Origin: Diospyros lotus
Lineage: Eukaryota > Streptophyta > Magnoliopsida > Ericales > Ebenaceae
Direction: 5' to 3'
Assembly: GCF_014633365.1 (NCBI RefSeq)
Contig: NC_068349.1
Span: 17,312,753 to 17,376,752, forward strand
DNA length: 64,000 nucleotides
Positions 23,031 through 34,600 of this stretch are shown piece after piece (position 1 is the stretch's first letter; every line of letters begins with the position of its first letter). The notes under the pieces are model-generated. The model was not told the DNA's origin. It saw nothing but the letters and a program-made list of their open reading frames with translations, and did not search any database. The translations under genes were made by a program, and so were the position numbers.

Positions 23031-23935
23031 AAACCCTCATTTCCTCTCCAGATCCCCATCATTGCCATGTTCCAACCATTACCAGCACACCCTCCTGAGT
23101 GGCCTCGAGTTTTCAACCTCCCAAATGAAATCCACTAACTCATGCTCCATTACCAACTCTAAACCATCCGACACTATGGTTCCCAGCACTTTGGCAGCCT
23201 TGGAGTCCACCCTGAATACCCCTTCTACACCTTGTTCTCTTTTCTACCTCACATGGATTTCCCCGAACCCCTTCTATGGTTCCTATGGTATCTACTTGAC
23301 CAGCATACCATTGCAGTTTAGTTCCACATCCACACCTAGCAACAATGGCTCAAACCATCCCGACTTCCTACTCATGCCATCCAGTTCCTAAAAAGGTTCC
23401 ACCCACTATCCTATTGGAAGCAGTACTTCGCCAGCATCTCTTTTCGAAATGAAAGTCTCCAGACTGCTCCCCACAAGTGGTACATCATCTTACTCTTCAC
23501 AAAGACTAAGTGGTATGCCACAGATACTCCAACTGCAATATCTTCTAGATACACATCCACTTTTCAGGATTATACTTTCTTCCCCTTCAACCTCCATTCT
23601 AATTAGATGTCTTACCCCTGAGAATTCAGAGAACTCCAGAGATAACTCTCCATCCTCAACAAATTCATTCCTTCACAAATCTGGCCCAAGCTTGAAGATC
23701 ATGCTCCATGGGAACAATTCCCACCCCGATATATGAGAAAAATCAACAAAGCCCAAACTGAATACCTCCAAAGCATCTCAATTCCAAAACAAGCCCAAAG
23801 CAGCAGCTCGACCCAACCAGAAGAACCAGCCCAAGCACACACTAAAGAACCCTGGTGGAAATGTATGGGTATGCCCTCTAACCCATATGACTCAGATATA
23901 CCCAGCCCAGAATGCAACCTTGACACTCCTTAAGA
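23031..23935 (+). pseudogene. Pararetroviral 3' open frame of unknown function, broken
   Basis: After RNase H the coding look continues in three frames. It ends with a Gln/Ser/Pro-rich tail (SSSSTQPEEPAQAHT, then PWWKCMGMPSNPYDSD) and TAA at 23,932. Some caulimovirids, florendoviruses among them, have an extra 3' frame here of unknown role; this placement is the main basis. I recognise no domain. Confidence 0.55.
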
Positions 23936-24039
23936 CCAAGCCCAGCTTCCAAGCCCAAGATCCCTACAGTCCAATGTTTGTGCTCCCCTCACCCATGACG
24001 ATTGTTTGTATTATTTCTACTTTTACTGTAATTGTCATC

Positions 24040-24280
24040 ACATGACACTCTCGTCAAAAGTTACATGTGACCCCTGTCTATTTGTTAATCTGTCTGTCGG
24101 CCCCTTTCACCGAAAGTGGCTTTTCTTTTATTATCTTTCCCTGTATTTGGATTTATGTATTATTATGACTAAAGAGCATTCAATGCTCTCTGTAAGGCTC
24201 CTCATCCTCTATAAAAGAAGAGCCTCTCCTTGTTGTAAGATATCGAAGATCCCCTTCAGAAATAATATAACCCTTGTGTT
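24040..24280 (+). promoter_or_regulatory. 35S-like pararetroviral promoter with TATA box
   Basis: TATAAAAG at 24,210-24,217 lies in a C/T-rich setting. TGACACTCTCGTC and ACATGTGACC words at 24,040-24,080 resemble as-1-type upstream elements. AATAAT near 24,263 could be the polyadenylation signal, placed as in the short terminal redundancy of these viruses. The position between the last frame and the leader is where the full-length transcript starts. Activity is unknown. Confidence 0.6.
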
Positions 24281-24566
24281 TTCTCCATGATTTTCTAAAA
24301 ACCCTTCTGTTTCTGGTTTCTTGCTCGTACTCTTGCTCCAAGATGATCAGTCCATGAGCCAGCGTACATATGGCTAGTATGCTTTGCAGTTGCCCCCTTG
24401 GAGGATCCTCTGTATCAGAACGTCTCTGTATATACTGCTACAATCCGATATATCGGGGGTGGCCTTGCACGTAAAAGAATAGGGCTTAGAGAGGCTAGCC
24501 GGCCAAAGAGCCATTTCGAAAGCCTATCGCCCAGTCATACCTCGTGTAAGGTCCTTCTCCGACGTA

Positions 24567-24793
24567 TTAAGCCATCAAAGGTCTTTACGGAGATTCTACC
24601 AAATTCACCCCACCAAAACCTCAATAACCCAAACTAACTCCTCCACCTACCCTTCACAACTTCCCCTCATCCTCTCATAACCCTCTCCAAATGATGACTA
24701 ACCCTATCTCCCATTTTTCCATAGATTCTAAACCAACAGACACTTCAGATGAAGAAAGAACTCCCCTTGTTTTTGCTACTGAAGGATCTACTA
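24567..24793 (+). repeat. Duplicated coat-region fragment at the right viral end
   Basis: The sequence from ATCAAAGGTCTTTACGGAGA onward repeats 17,695-17,920 with few differences, including an extra short insertion (CATAACC) near 24,677. It joins leader sequence directly to coat sequence, so it marks a rearranged junction of two viral copies. Confidence 0.85.
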
Positions 24794-25236
24794 ATGGTCA
24801 GTAGTGACAAAAAGAAATCGGATATTATAAGAGAGGGATGTAAAGATTTTAGTTAGATTTCAATTGATATTAAAGGTTGAATTATGAAATGAAGATTGGG
24901 AGATAGATGGAATCTATCAAAGAGTTTTAAGGATCTCTTGATGAAATAATTAGGAAATGATTATGGTCAATTGGCAAAAAATTTATGGAAATGTTGAATA
25001 GACCATATTGGTATAGTTGTCACAGTTGGTTAAAGACCTACAATGGGAAATTTTGCGAAAGGCACGGCATGCCTTGTATGTATAGATCATGCGAATTGGA
25101 AAAATTACCAAAGATTAGAGATAATGTGTAATCGAGGTATTTAGGTCATTTCAAATTGAGAGTTATTATCAATATTGGTGATCTGACTAGGCAAGTGCAA
25201 AATTTTGAGGATGAAATTTCTTTAAGGGGGGGAGAA
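24794..25236 (+). mobile_element. 3' internal end of a gypsy element with polypurine tract
   Basis: The text ends TTTTGAGGATGAAATTTC and AAGGGGGGGAGAA (25,224-25,236) directly before TGTAATACCCC. This is the classic order for chromovirus-type gypsy elements: a short 3' untranslated region, then the polypurine tract, then the 3' LTR. I see no readable integrase or chromodomain. The left edge abuts pararetroviral sequence. Confidence 0.7.
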
Positions 25237-28200
25237 TGTAATACCCCATTTCGGCATATGGTTGGCATGTAATTTAGATGAGTATAAAATACCGAAAAGT
25301 GGGTTTGATAGTAAAATAAGTCGTCGAATCGACTGTAGAGAGTGCTCGGGAGCTTAGATATCGAAGGATAATGATATGGTATTAATGAGCATTTTGAGAA
25401 GTGATTTATAGCATCGAAAGAAATTGGATCGAGAATAATTTTCAATATAGCTTCGGATCATGCTGAAAAATCAAATTGTAGTAGGGGACTTCCTAGAAGT
25501 GAACGAAAGCCTGAGGGGGCTCGATTTTGCGTAAGGAGAAACCCTTGAGTGATTTCGGGTTGAAACGAAAGGATCTTCGATCAAAACATAAATTTGGGCC
25601 TAAGTATAATTTCTTAAAATTACCCGAGGAGGTCAAAATGATGATTTTTCGGAATCTTTGGTGATGAAATGGAGATTTTAGAACTTGAGGGTCTCATTGG
25701 AAATGATAGAAAGATGCTTAATGAAAAGGGGCAAAGTGTAAAAAGTCAAATTGAAGGGGTAAAAGTGTAATAAGCCAGAAGTAGGAAGCTGCAATGGTCG
25801 ACCAGCCTCTGTCGACTGCGATCGATGCTTCCGACCATTGGGATCTCGAGGGAGCTGGTCGGGAAAGCTCAAGGACCAAGCCTTGACCTACATCCAACAG
25901 CGGGGTGGCCGGAATTTCAAGAAATCCGACCAGTCCTGGCTGGAATGTCGAGAGCCCTACAACTTGGATTTTGAGGTGGTTGTCACTACGTTTGGATCAT
26001 CCAAGGGGAGCTTTAGGCATTTAAGGCATCGGTGCAAGCGGCCATGGGTGTTTCGAGGGTCGATTTCTCCTATAAATAGAAGCAAAGTGGTCGACGGTTT
26101 TTGAAAATTTGAGCTTCAAATCGAAGGGGTTAGAGGTTGAATCGAGAGCAAGTGATAGAGGGCTTTTGTTCTTAGATTGGAGAGGTTCATTTCTAGAAAA
26201 TTTGGTGAGCAAATGAGTGGTTTTGAGTGGATTTCGAAGCTCGCCGAAAAAACGAGGCGGACGCATTGGCCGAGGCTTTAAGCCTCCGATTGGACCCCTT
26301 CTGGCCGTCTTTTCAAGCCATTCAAGGTGCCATCTGGATCGACTTGAGGAAGGGAGCATTGTGGTGGAGGAACCACACATCGCCGATGTGTCGTCATTGG
26401 AGAAAAAGGCCGAAGCATGGCATCACACGCTGGCTATTACACGTAGGGCGCGTGGAGGTGCGTGCCTATGATGTAATTTCTGATTTTTTTTGTAAAATGC
26501 TTGAAAAATTATTTTAGGAATTATTATGTAAAAATATTTGATCAAATAGTTTTAGAGATATTTATTTTAGAATATTAGTGAGGAAACATTGGAGGAAAAA
26601 TAAAGAAAATGTGAGGAAATTGAGGAAAAATACGTTTTAATGCTTATTTAAATAAATATGATGATTAGGGTGCTTTAAGGCTTAAGGTAAAGTGACTTGT
26701 TCGAATTTAGAGTTTGGCACAAAAATCAAGGTCGAGTAGAAAAATCGAGGTTGTGCACGTTTTTTGAGGTAATATGAAATTTGTCGAAGGTGAGTGTTCT
26801 AATCTAAAAACCCGATTTTGTGAGGGTTTTTACCCTAAACTTGAATTGAATTCATGCAAAAGGTGTTTTATCACATGTGAACGGTTTAACTTGTGTTGGT
26901 TGTTCTCATGAGGGCGATTCGTCCCTAAATGTTTTATGCATGTGCATTGAATTTTGTATGATAAATTATGTACATGAATGTGGTTTTTATGTGATGCATG
27001 TTTTGTTGCAGCATTGGCATGGTTATGTGATTGTCCATATGGGATGTGGGTTGTCAACCTGTGTGGCACTTGAGTGATAGCACTCGGGATGCGTGCCAAG
27101 GATTAATGCTATGTAATCCACTTGGGACAGGACTGAGACGAACTTCACCCTACAATACTTAAGTGGCAGGGCTGAGAGTGGGCACCACCCCGATTGTTGG
27201 CTCAAGTGGCAAGGGTTGAGAGTGGACACCACCCCAGGTGCCTTTGAGAAATAGCATTATTGCCTAAGGGGATGTTAATTCTGGGGATAGTGTTGATCAC
27301 CTTGTGGCCAGGGTTCTATTAAGATTCAAAATGCTTTTGAGTGGGAGCGTAATGCCAAACATGATATAAGGGTGATACCCAGGTTCATGCGTTGAGGTTG
27401 TCCCTCTTAAGCAGGATTGTGTGGGATGTGTGTGGCACTTGTGTGATAGCACTCGAGATGCGTGCCAAGAATTAATGCTATGTGACCCACTTAGGACTGG
27501 GTTGAGACGAACTTTATCCTACGGTACTCAAGTGGCGAGGCTGAGAGTGGACACCACCCCGGTTGTTGGCTCAAGTAGTAGGGGCTGAGAGTGGACACCA
27601 CCCCAGGTGCCTTTGAGAAATGGCATTATTGCCTAGGGGAATGTTGATTCTGGGGATAGTGTTGATCACCTTGTGGCCAGGGTTGTGTTGAGATCAAAAA
27701 TGCTTTTTAGTAGGAACGTAATGCCTAACATGATATAGGGGTGATATCCAGGTTCATGCGTTGAGGTTGTCCCTCTTAAGCAGGATTGTGTTATGTCATT
27801 GTGTCGATGTGGACGTATTTCCTTTAGAAAGATTGCATTTTCCCCGGTTATGGTTAAGTGTTGTGTGGGATTCTCTTGGGCTGAGATATGTCGATTTTAT
27901 TCATAGTCTGCATATATTCATGAAAATGTTTTTGAACTCTCACTTAGATGATTCAGCATCTTATTTTTGACTTTGTCTATGGAATATTCAAATGTTCCAG
28001 GTGAAAGCAGTAGTTTAAAAAGGAAGGGAATTGCCAAGGATTAACGGTAACTTATAGGTGGATCGTAGTATGTCTTTTGGATTATGATGTATTTTATTTT
28101 GATGATGTAATCTTAAACGATGGTACAATCTTGAGGTTATGAATGAAATGGCTTCGGTTATATACCATATCAGATTTCGATCTAACTTCCACATTTACGA

Positions 28201-28359
28201 TGATATTACCTATCTTAGCTTAATGATTCTAAGTTTGATGTGCTAAGAAGGTGATACGAGATTGTTGGGGAATCGACTTATATTATGTATTTGTGGAAAA
28301 AAGAAATATATCCCCGAAATCCCAAGTTAATGCACGCTTTGGAAAAATGGGACGTTATA
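25237..28359 (+). mobile_element. 3' LTR, chimera of families Y (5' half) and X (3' half)
   Basis: It starts TGTAATACCCC after the polypurine tract and ends GGGACGTTATA. From 25,237 to about 26,845 it matches the reverse complement of the solo LTR at 18,331-20,782. From about 26,850 (ATTCATGCAAAAGG) to the end it matches 12,061-14,307 of the 5' LTR, including the 369-bp repeat (two units here, four there). The two LTRs of one element should be near identical, so this is a recombinant. No target duplication joins the outer flanks (GTTTG left, TCTAA right). Confidence 0.75.
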
Positions 28360-28364
28360 TCTAA

Positions 28365-29845
28365 TGGCGATTTTTAGTAAGTGTACGGATCGCACAAGTA
28401 ATAGAGTAGTGAGTAGAATATCATTCCCACGAGGATTGGGTGATAATTATCAAAATTATATTAATCCAAATGTTATTTAAATAATTGATTAAGGAGAATT
28501 AATTTAAGAAAATAAAATAATAACAAATAAAGAAAATATGGAGAGTTTCAAGATTTGGAGAGCACTAGGATATTTCGATTTCACTTAATAAATTCAATTT
28601 AATTTAAATGGTTGACAATCCAAATTTAATTATTCATTCAATGATAATTAACCACACAAGTCAAATTTTTACTTATGTTCCAATTATATTCTTGTGGTGT
28701 TTATTATCTAGATCAAGTTATAGATTTTTCCTTCCAGTCTAAATCTATATTAACATATCAATCGAATAATGGCCAAGTATTTGATAGCATTAAGCATAAT
28801 AATAAACACTTGCATGAATAAAGAAAATCAATCCATAAAAATCAAATTATCATAATTAGACTACATCAAGACACCATAGTTATAGAGTTTAGTTCATATT
28901 ACAAATGATAGAATCCATAACAAAACAAATGAACATAAATATAGAATTTAAAATAAATGGAAGAAGAGAATAAAACTCTTTTGATGTATAGGATTTCCTT
29001 CTTCAAAAATGTTATCACCACTTCTTAAAGAAATCTTCCACCAAGAGTGCTCCAATTCTCCAATCCTTCAAGCTCTCTCACCTCTAACTCTTCCAATTTT
29101 TCAACCTTTCTTCTCTATTTATACTCATTCATTTCTTCTTTTCCTTAATTTTTTCCTTAAAACATGGAATACCCTACCTCCATGTTTTCCTCCTCCATGA
29201 TTTTCTCTCCATGTTTTTCTTTTCCATGTTTTCCTCTCCATGTTTCATGTCATCCATGTCCACTCAAAAGTTTAGGTCCCATACTCAATACAAAATAATC
29301 CCTTAAAATATTAAGAATTACAATTTAGGGATTTCTGTAAGATATGGGCTTAATTTAATTAGACTTTTGGGCTAGGCTTGTTAGATCCAATGGGGCCTAA
29401 TTCTTCATGAAATAGGCAACCCAAATAACCCTTAAAATTCCTGTTAATCCATCTACAAATCAGCCCAACCTGGAGAAAATGGAATGCAAAATTCGTAGGT
29501 AATGTTGAATTTTTGACAGTTTTGACCTTCAATCACTCCAACAACCATAACTTTCTGTAAAAAAATTCGAATTTATACACCGTTTAAAGCGTAGAAAAGT
29601 AGATGTATAGAGATCTCGCATATATTTTTTCCAGAATTTTTTAACATTCCAATTGATACAGATTTTATTTTTAAGCAGACCCTTGAGTAACGAAAATCCA
29701 TAACTTTTGCTCTTTTTTCTTACTTTTCCTTCAAATCCTATCAACATGATAAATTACCTAAAATTAATATGAAAAACATATATAATAATAAGAATTAAGC
29801 ATAAAATCAAGTAAGAATAATATAAAAAATATTAGCACATCAACA
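28365..29845 (-). mobile_element. Solo LTR of another family, minus orientation likely
   Basis: On the minus strand it starts TGTTGATGTGCTAATATTT and ends near AAAATCGCCA. The flanks TCTAA (28,360-28,364) and TCCTAA (29,846-29,851) are a near match and could be a decayed target duplication. The interior is AT-rich with C/T-rich patches and no pol. It sits at the right edge of the chimeric gypsy LTR. Confidence 0.5.
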
Positions 29846-29851
29846 TCCTAA

Positions 29852-30542
29852 CACGCCAAATATTACGTGGGAGGACATTAATCATGATGTAAATGTGGCA
29901 GAGTATTGTTATATTACCCTTCAGGACACTACGACTGAATTATGGACCTAAGAGGTAGCTATCTCGTTAACTCTCATAGAAATACGATTACTTTGTTGAT
30001 ATTCACTTAGTGTGTTAATACTGTTGACACGTATCACAATGGGATATGGGAAAGTGGTGGTTTGATGTTGTGACCTGTTTGGACTTATTGTACTTTTGTT
30101 GCTTTATTCACATTATAATTTATACTATTTCTAGCATACCTTGATTATACTTGTTGAGTTTTGTGACTCACTCCTTTGTTTTGCATCATTCCAGGTGAGA
30201 AAGATGGCTAAGGGAAAGGGTTAAGTGCAGTAGAGCCTGAGTCTAGGGTAGCTTATGTACAGCGATACCTCAACTGAAAGATCCGTAGGCATGCTAAGGG
30301 CGTGAAGATAGACTTTAGGTGTGTTTTACCTTTTTATTGTGCCCTCTGTGTTGTGAGTTGTATGAGAAGATAGGTCATGAAGGCTAATGTTATGAGTAGG
30401 AGTTGTAATAAATTTTGTGGCCTTGCCTTTGGGGCAACAATAAAGAAGGTCGTTTTGATTCCATTGTATCTATATCATCTAATGTAACGTCCCACCTTCC
30501 TGACTTTCCCTGGTAGTGGGTTTTCGAAAGGTAGGCGTTACA
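29852..30542 (+). mobile_element. Outer gypsy-type LTR, 3' segment
   Basis: It contains the phrase TTGTTGAGTTTTGTGACTCA, then CATCATTCCAGGTGAG, shared with the LTRs ending near 50.1, 54.3 and 59.9 kb. It ends GGTAGGCGTTACA, followed by GTAT as at the left edge of the LTR at 8,772. The last 60 bp form an inverted repeat (TGTAACGTCCCACC against GGTAGGCGTTACA). I pair it with the 5' segment at 8,772-10,715. Confidence 0.6.
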
Positions 30543-30850
30543 GTATGAACATAATGTGATAGAAGATCCCAATCCAAATGCACAAATTTTTTTGAGATAT
30601 TTTCAACTGCACAAAAATTCTTTAACATGTGTTACCCCAAATGAATTTTATAGTTTCAAATGATATTTTAGACCAAAGTCTTCCAGATAGAGAAGGTGAT
30701 GCAATGGAAAAGGATAGAGCACATTTGAATCAACCAAACTTAGAAGAATCATATGAAAACTTGTTTATGTTGTTAATGAAGAATTTACTAACACATAGTC
30801 TAATTAGTTTAAATGTGTACTTTATTTCTATATTATTATAACTACCGATT
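30543..30850 (+). pseudogene. CACTA transposase-associated protein, 3' part after the insertion nest
   Basis: Straight after the outer LTR ends at 30,542 the bases GTAT repeat those just before the LTR start (8768-8771). Removing the insert and one GTAT joins the codons ...DFGY to EHNVIEDPNPNAQIF in a single frame. An acidic EDPNP(N/D)A motif is what follows the transposase-associated domain in this family. The frame stops at a TGA near 30,660 and the rest is degraded. I see no right-hand CACTA terminus; proline-rich text near 32,310-32,430 and a Lys/Glu-rich scrap near 38,190-38,270 may be further pieces, with low confidence. Confidence 0.6.
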
Positions 30851-30902
30851 TTCCAGTGTTTATGTATTATACTCTATCAAATTACCGCATTTCAATTGAA
30901 AC

Positions 30903-32307
30903 TGTTAGATTTAGATCTAATCATATGCAGCGCAATAAAAATTGTTTTTCAGGTATCACATTTTTCATATTTTTACTCTTTACAAAACGAAGAATAAAAA
31001 AGGAAGAATACTTTTGACAAAATCTGATTTCACCACAAAGTCACCTTCCGTAAAATCCTCCATGTGTAAGATGCTGAGTCGGTCCACCCGAAGCTACCTT
31101 TAATCCAAGATCGTCTAAGGAGAAGAACTATAAATTTAAAATTTTCTTTTTAATTTCTGGTTACTTGATATAGGGGTTTATGGTCCTATTTATAGGAATC
31201 TGTAATGAAACCTTAAGTGTTATTGGGTTAGGCTTAATGTGTTAACATTAAACCTATGCCAATTATGAATAATATTAATAATTTTATTCATAATAAAATT
31301 ATTTAATTATTCTTATTTATCTAATAAATAAATGTGTCAAAATTAGTAATTTCCAAAATTACTAATTTATCCTTCTCTTAAAAGTGATTTCTTATTGGGT
31401 GGGACATTCCGATTTTACAATTAAATTGGCGATGAGAATAATCTATTATTAATTCTCGTAAATCATAAGTGATATCTAGCAATATGTCTTGACTACCTAA
31501 TTAAATGTGAAGTGGGTATAGTAAACCTTTTACTACAATTATGTGGAATACGATTCCTCTATCTTCCTATATTCGAACAAGATATGAGATCATGGACAGT
31601 AGGTCAAATCTTTTAATTTCGTCATATGACCAAATCCAAAACTATTCTTAACTAATATAACACAACTTATGGAACACATATTCCATCATCATATTACCTC
31701 AACCAAGGATTTATCGTCAAGTGATTATCGAATCGCATAAGATATCCTCCTCACAAACCTCGAGGTGATAAATTCCATGTTTGATGTACACATACCTCAT
31801 GCACCACTGAATTAGGCACATAAATACGTATAATCATTCCTGATTAGAACAAGTATATAGTATTGTTGATATGCTAATCCACCAATGCACATATATCTAT
31901 GCCATCTTAGGTCTAAGGACTGCTTGCACATTTGCAACTAACATTTAATCATTGACCCGTGAGAAAGAACCCATGTGATTCAATGTTAACAATCTTGTTC
32001 AGTTAACTCGTTCCTATAACAAGCACCCATTCATCTTCCTTCCATATCTCATATAGAATGAAACGAGACTCACCAACCTTCACAGGTTTCTATTATCCAA
32101 GTTAGGAACTTGTTTACACCATAACGAACTGTGGATTAATCATTACTCATATCCTTAACACTTAAGGATCATATCAACTCCTTATTATACTAATGGATAT
32201 ATTTTTAATTTAAATCATATTGCACTTTAAATAAAAAAATAAACTTGTCATTTTATTAATATTTAAAGAATTATAAGATCGAGTCACTTTGTGTCACTAG
32301 AATTACA
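30903..32307. mobile_element. Putative solo LTR, family unknown
   Basis: The segment opens TGTTAGATTTAGATC and appears to close CACTAGAATTACA. It has the mixed AT-rich layout of a copia-type LTR. There is no coding sequence and no clear target duplication (GAAAC against GTCGC), so the ends are provisional. Confidence 0.35.
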
Positions 32308-32596
32308 GTCGCCTTATACTCCCACACAACGGTCTCCTTTCACACAGTCATCTTCTACTCCCACACAACTGTCTCCTCAACCTATTTGGGCAGATGGATC
32401 TTGAAGACAAATGTATATGGATACAACCTATCATTGTGTTGGAGTAAGCATTTATAACTCCAACCATCTACCTTTAAACTATTCTATATATTAGTTCTAA
32501 CATTTTTTTTTATTTACAACTTTGAGCCAACTAAGGGATCTTCAGGCCATCTCTCAACTATGTTAAAAATCGAATTTGAGATTTTTCAAATACAGT

Positions 32597-32926
32597 ACTC
32601 TTCAAATTTGACTGTGATTATAATATTGTCAAATTTGATTTTGATTAGGATTTATCTTATCTGGAGAAATATTCTCATGAATCATCTTCTGATCAAGATA
32701 TGATTCCCTGTATACATCTATAGATGATTTAAGTCTATAAATAGATGCCTAGCTCACTGAAATTTAGTGTCACAATATCACTTTTGTACTAAGAATATTT
32801 GTTTAGTGATATTTTGTTCTTTCTGCCCATGGTTTTTTTCGATTTGGGTTTTTCAAGTAAAATTTTGTGTTCGTGTGTGTGATTGATGATTTGATCATAA
32901 TTTGTATTCGATCCAATTTCGTAACA
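32597..32926 (+). mobile_element. Ty1/copia 5' LTR, 5'-truncated
   Basis: The stretch from TTCAAATTTGACTGTG to TTTCGTAACA matches the right part of the 3' LTR at 37,772-38,165, but about 80 bases at the left are missing or replaced. A primer site (TGGTATTAGAG, 32,930-32,940) follows three bases later. Divergence between the two LTRs is clear, so the insertion is old. Confidence 0.8.
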
Positions 32927-32959
32927 AAGTGGTATTAGAGTTGTTGGATCAAATCATTA

Positions 32960-33800
32960 ACATTTTCCAAATCTCAGTAGTTGGATCTACATCATCATCA
33001 TCTTTTTCATCAGTTGGTTTCAACTTGCCCAACCCTAGCCGTCGTCACCGCTACCATCGTTGTTGTTGTCAACCACTCCCACCACTGCCATCACTGTCAT
33101 GAGCCACCGTCGACCACCCTTATCACCGTTGTTCCCTGCGTCCTTTGCCACCAATAATGTTACCTTCACAACAAGAGGTTTTGTTTTTCCCTAAGCCTTA
33201 TGCCTCCAACCCCCACTGCCAGCAACCGTCATTCGACCACTAGCCTCCGTCCATCACCTTGTCATCAACCGCCATCAGCCCTTTTTCCCTAGTTGACATC
33301 CATCCCCCACCATCGAACCCTCCGACACCGTGGTCACGAACGACTTCCCCTTGCACCGTGACCATCAGCTTCTCTCCTTGCTCTACAGCAATCGGTAGAT
33401 TACCTGTTGTCCTTGATTTTCTGTTGGACCTCTACCTTGTCATGTCAGCTATCATCATTCCAGTTTCTTTGTCGTGACCCATCCCTGCCTCTTTCTACGA
33501 TTGAAGCAACCAAGCTTCTCAATTTTAGTAAATCCAAATCTGGTTAGATCTAACCCACCAAGACCAAACCCTCTTCAGATTTTGTCAACCTAAGGTTAAC
33601 CCATTATGCCAGATCCAACCTGCTAGATCCACCAGACAAATCCAATTTGGTTTTTTGCCTAGATTTGGCCTAAATCTAGTATTTTTGGTCCGTTTTAATT
33701 GGTTTTCTTATTTAAATTATTGGATATTATTTAGGGTTATTTAATGGGTTCGTTGAAGTACGCTATTCTTTTGTTGGATTAGAATATCAAATTTTCACTA
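32960..33800 (+). other. GC-rich CCACC/CGTC leader segment of the copia element
   Basis: Between the primer site and gag lies about 500 bp of C-rich DNA with CCACC, CATCG and CCGTC words, in contrast to the AT-rich surroundings. Short Ser/Pro-rich frames (33,259-33,477) result. It may be a captured host fragment or simple-sequence expansion. No domain is visible. Confidence 0.45.
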
Positions 33801-34600
33801 TAGCGGGTTAAGATGCATGCAATTTTGGCACAAATGGATTTAGATGATGCACTTTTGGGCTTTGAAAAAATCCAAAAATCAGGGAGCATTAAGGAAAAAC
33901 AAAGAATAGTAAGGCCTTGTCTCAAATACATCTGCATTTATATAGTCAAATTTTGTAGGATGTTTTGAAAAAAAAAATGATTGTTGCTCTATGGTTGAAA
34001 CTAGAATAGTTGTGTATGATGAAGAGCTTAACCAGTAAATTACATCTAAAGCAAAAGCTATATTCTCATCAAATGGATGAAGGTACGTCTATTGAAATCC
34101 ATTTAATAATTTTTAAAGAAGTTGTTTCAGATTTGGAAAGTATGGAAGTTAAGTATGATGATAAGGATTTGAGTTTAATTTTGTTATGTTTTCTACCAAG
34201 CTCATATTCAACATTTAGAAAATTAGAAACACCATACTCTATAGTCGTGATACTCTCACCCTAGATGAAGTTTATGATACTTTGTTCTTGAAAGAGAAAA
34301 ATGATAAATAGTTATTGGGGAATTCTGAAAATCAGGGGGAATGTCCATTGATTAGATGGAGAACACATGATAAAAATTATGGTAGTAGAGGGAAAAGTAT
34401 ATCCAAGTCTAGAAACAAAGAAAAAACCTATAATTATTGTAAAAAGAAATGACACATAAACAAGAAATGTTACAAGCTATAGAATAAACTTAAGAGACAA
34501 GAATCTGACTAGAAAGGGAAACAACTAGAAACTTCCAATGAAACCAATGTTGAAGATAACAGTAATGATGGGGAACTTATGGTTGTATCTAATGAGATTA
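33801..34600 (+). pseudogene. Ty1/copia gag with damaged zinc knuckle
   Basis: The frame at 34,010-34,264 shows the copia gag pattern (KLHLKQKLYSHQMDEGTS, then LSLILLCFLPSSY), matching the gag-polypeptide domain that forms the capsid. A knuckle remnant follows near 34,435-34,470 as YNYCKK...HINKKC, in which the first Cys is Tyr and a stop lies just before the His. Several stops separate the pieces. Confidence 0.8.

Larger units (their letters stand above)
15431..24793 (+). mobile_element. Endogenous pararetrovirus (Caulimoviridae, florendovirus-like), defective
   Basis: The domain order is movement protein, coiled coil/coat, CCHC knuckle, aspartic protease, reverse transcriptase, RNase H, then a further frame, a promoter and a leader. 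There is no integrase and there are no LTRs of its own, which separates it from gypsy elements. A tRNA-Met-type priming site lies near the left end (15,480). About 45 bp of leader (from about 15,432) recur near 24,517, and about 225 bp of the coat region (17,695-17,920) recur at 24,567-24,793, so the insert is slightly more than one genome length and rearranged. Without the solo LTR one unit is about 6.6 kb. Many stops and frameshifts make it non-functional. The genus is inferred from layout only. Confidence 0.9.
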
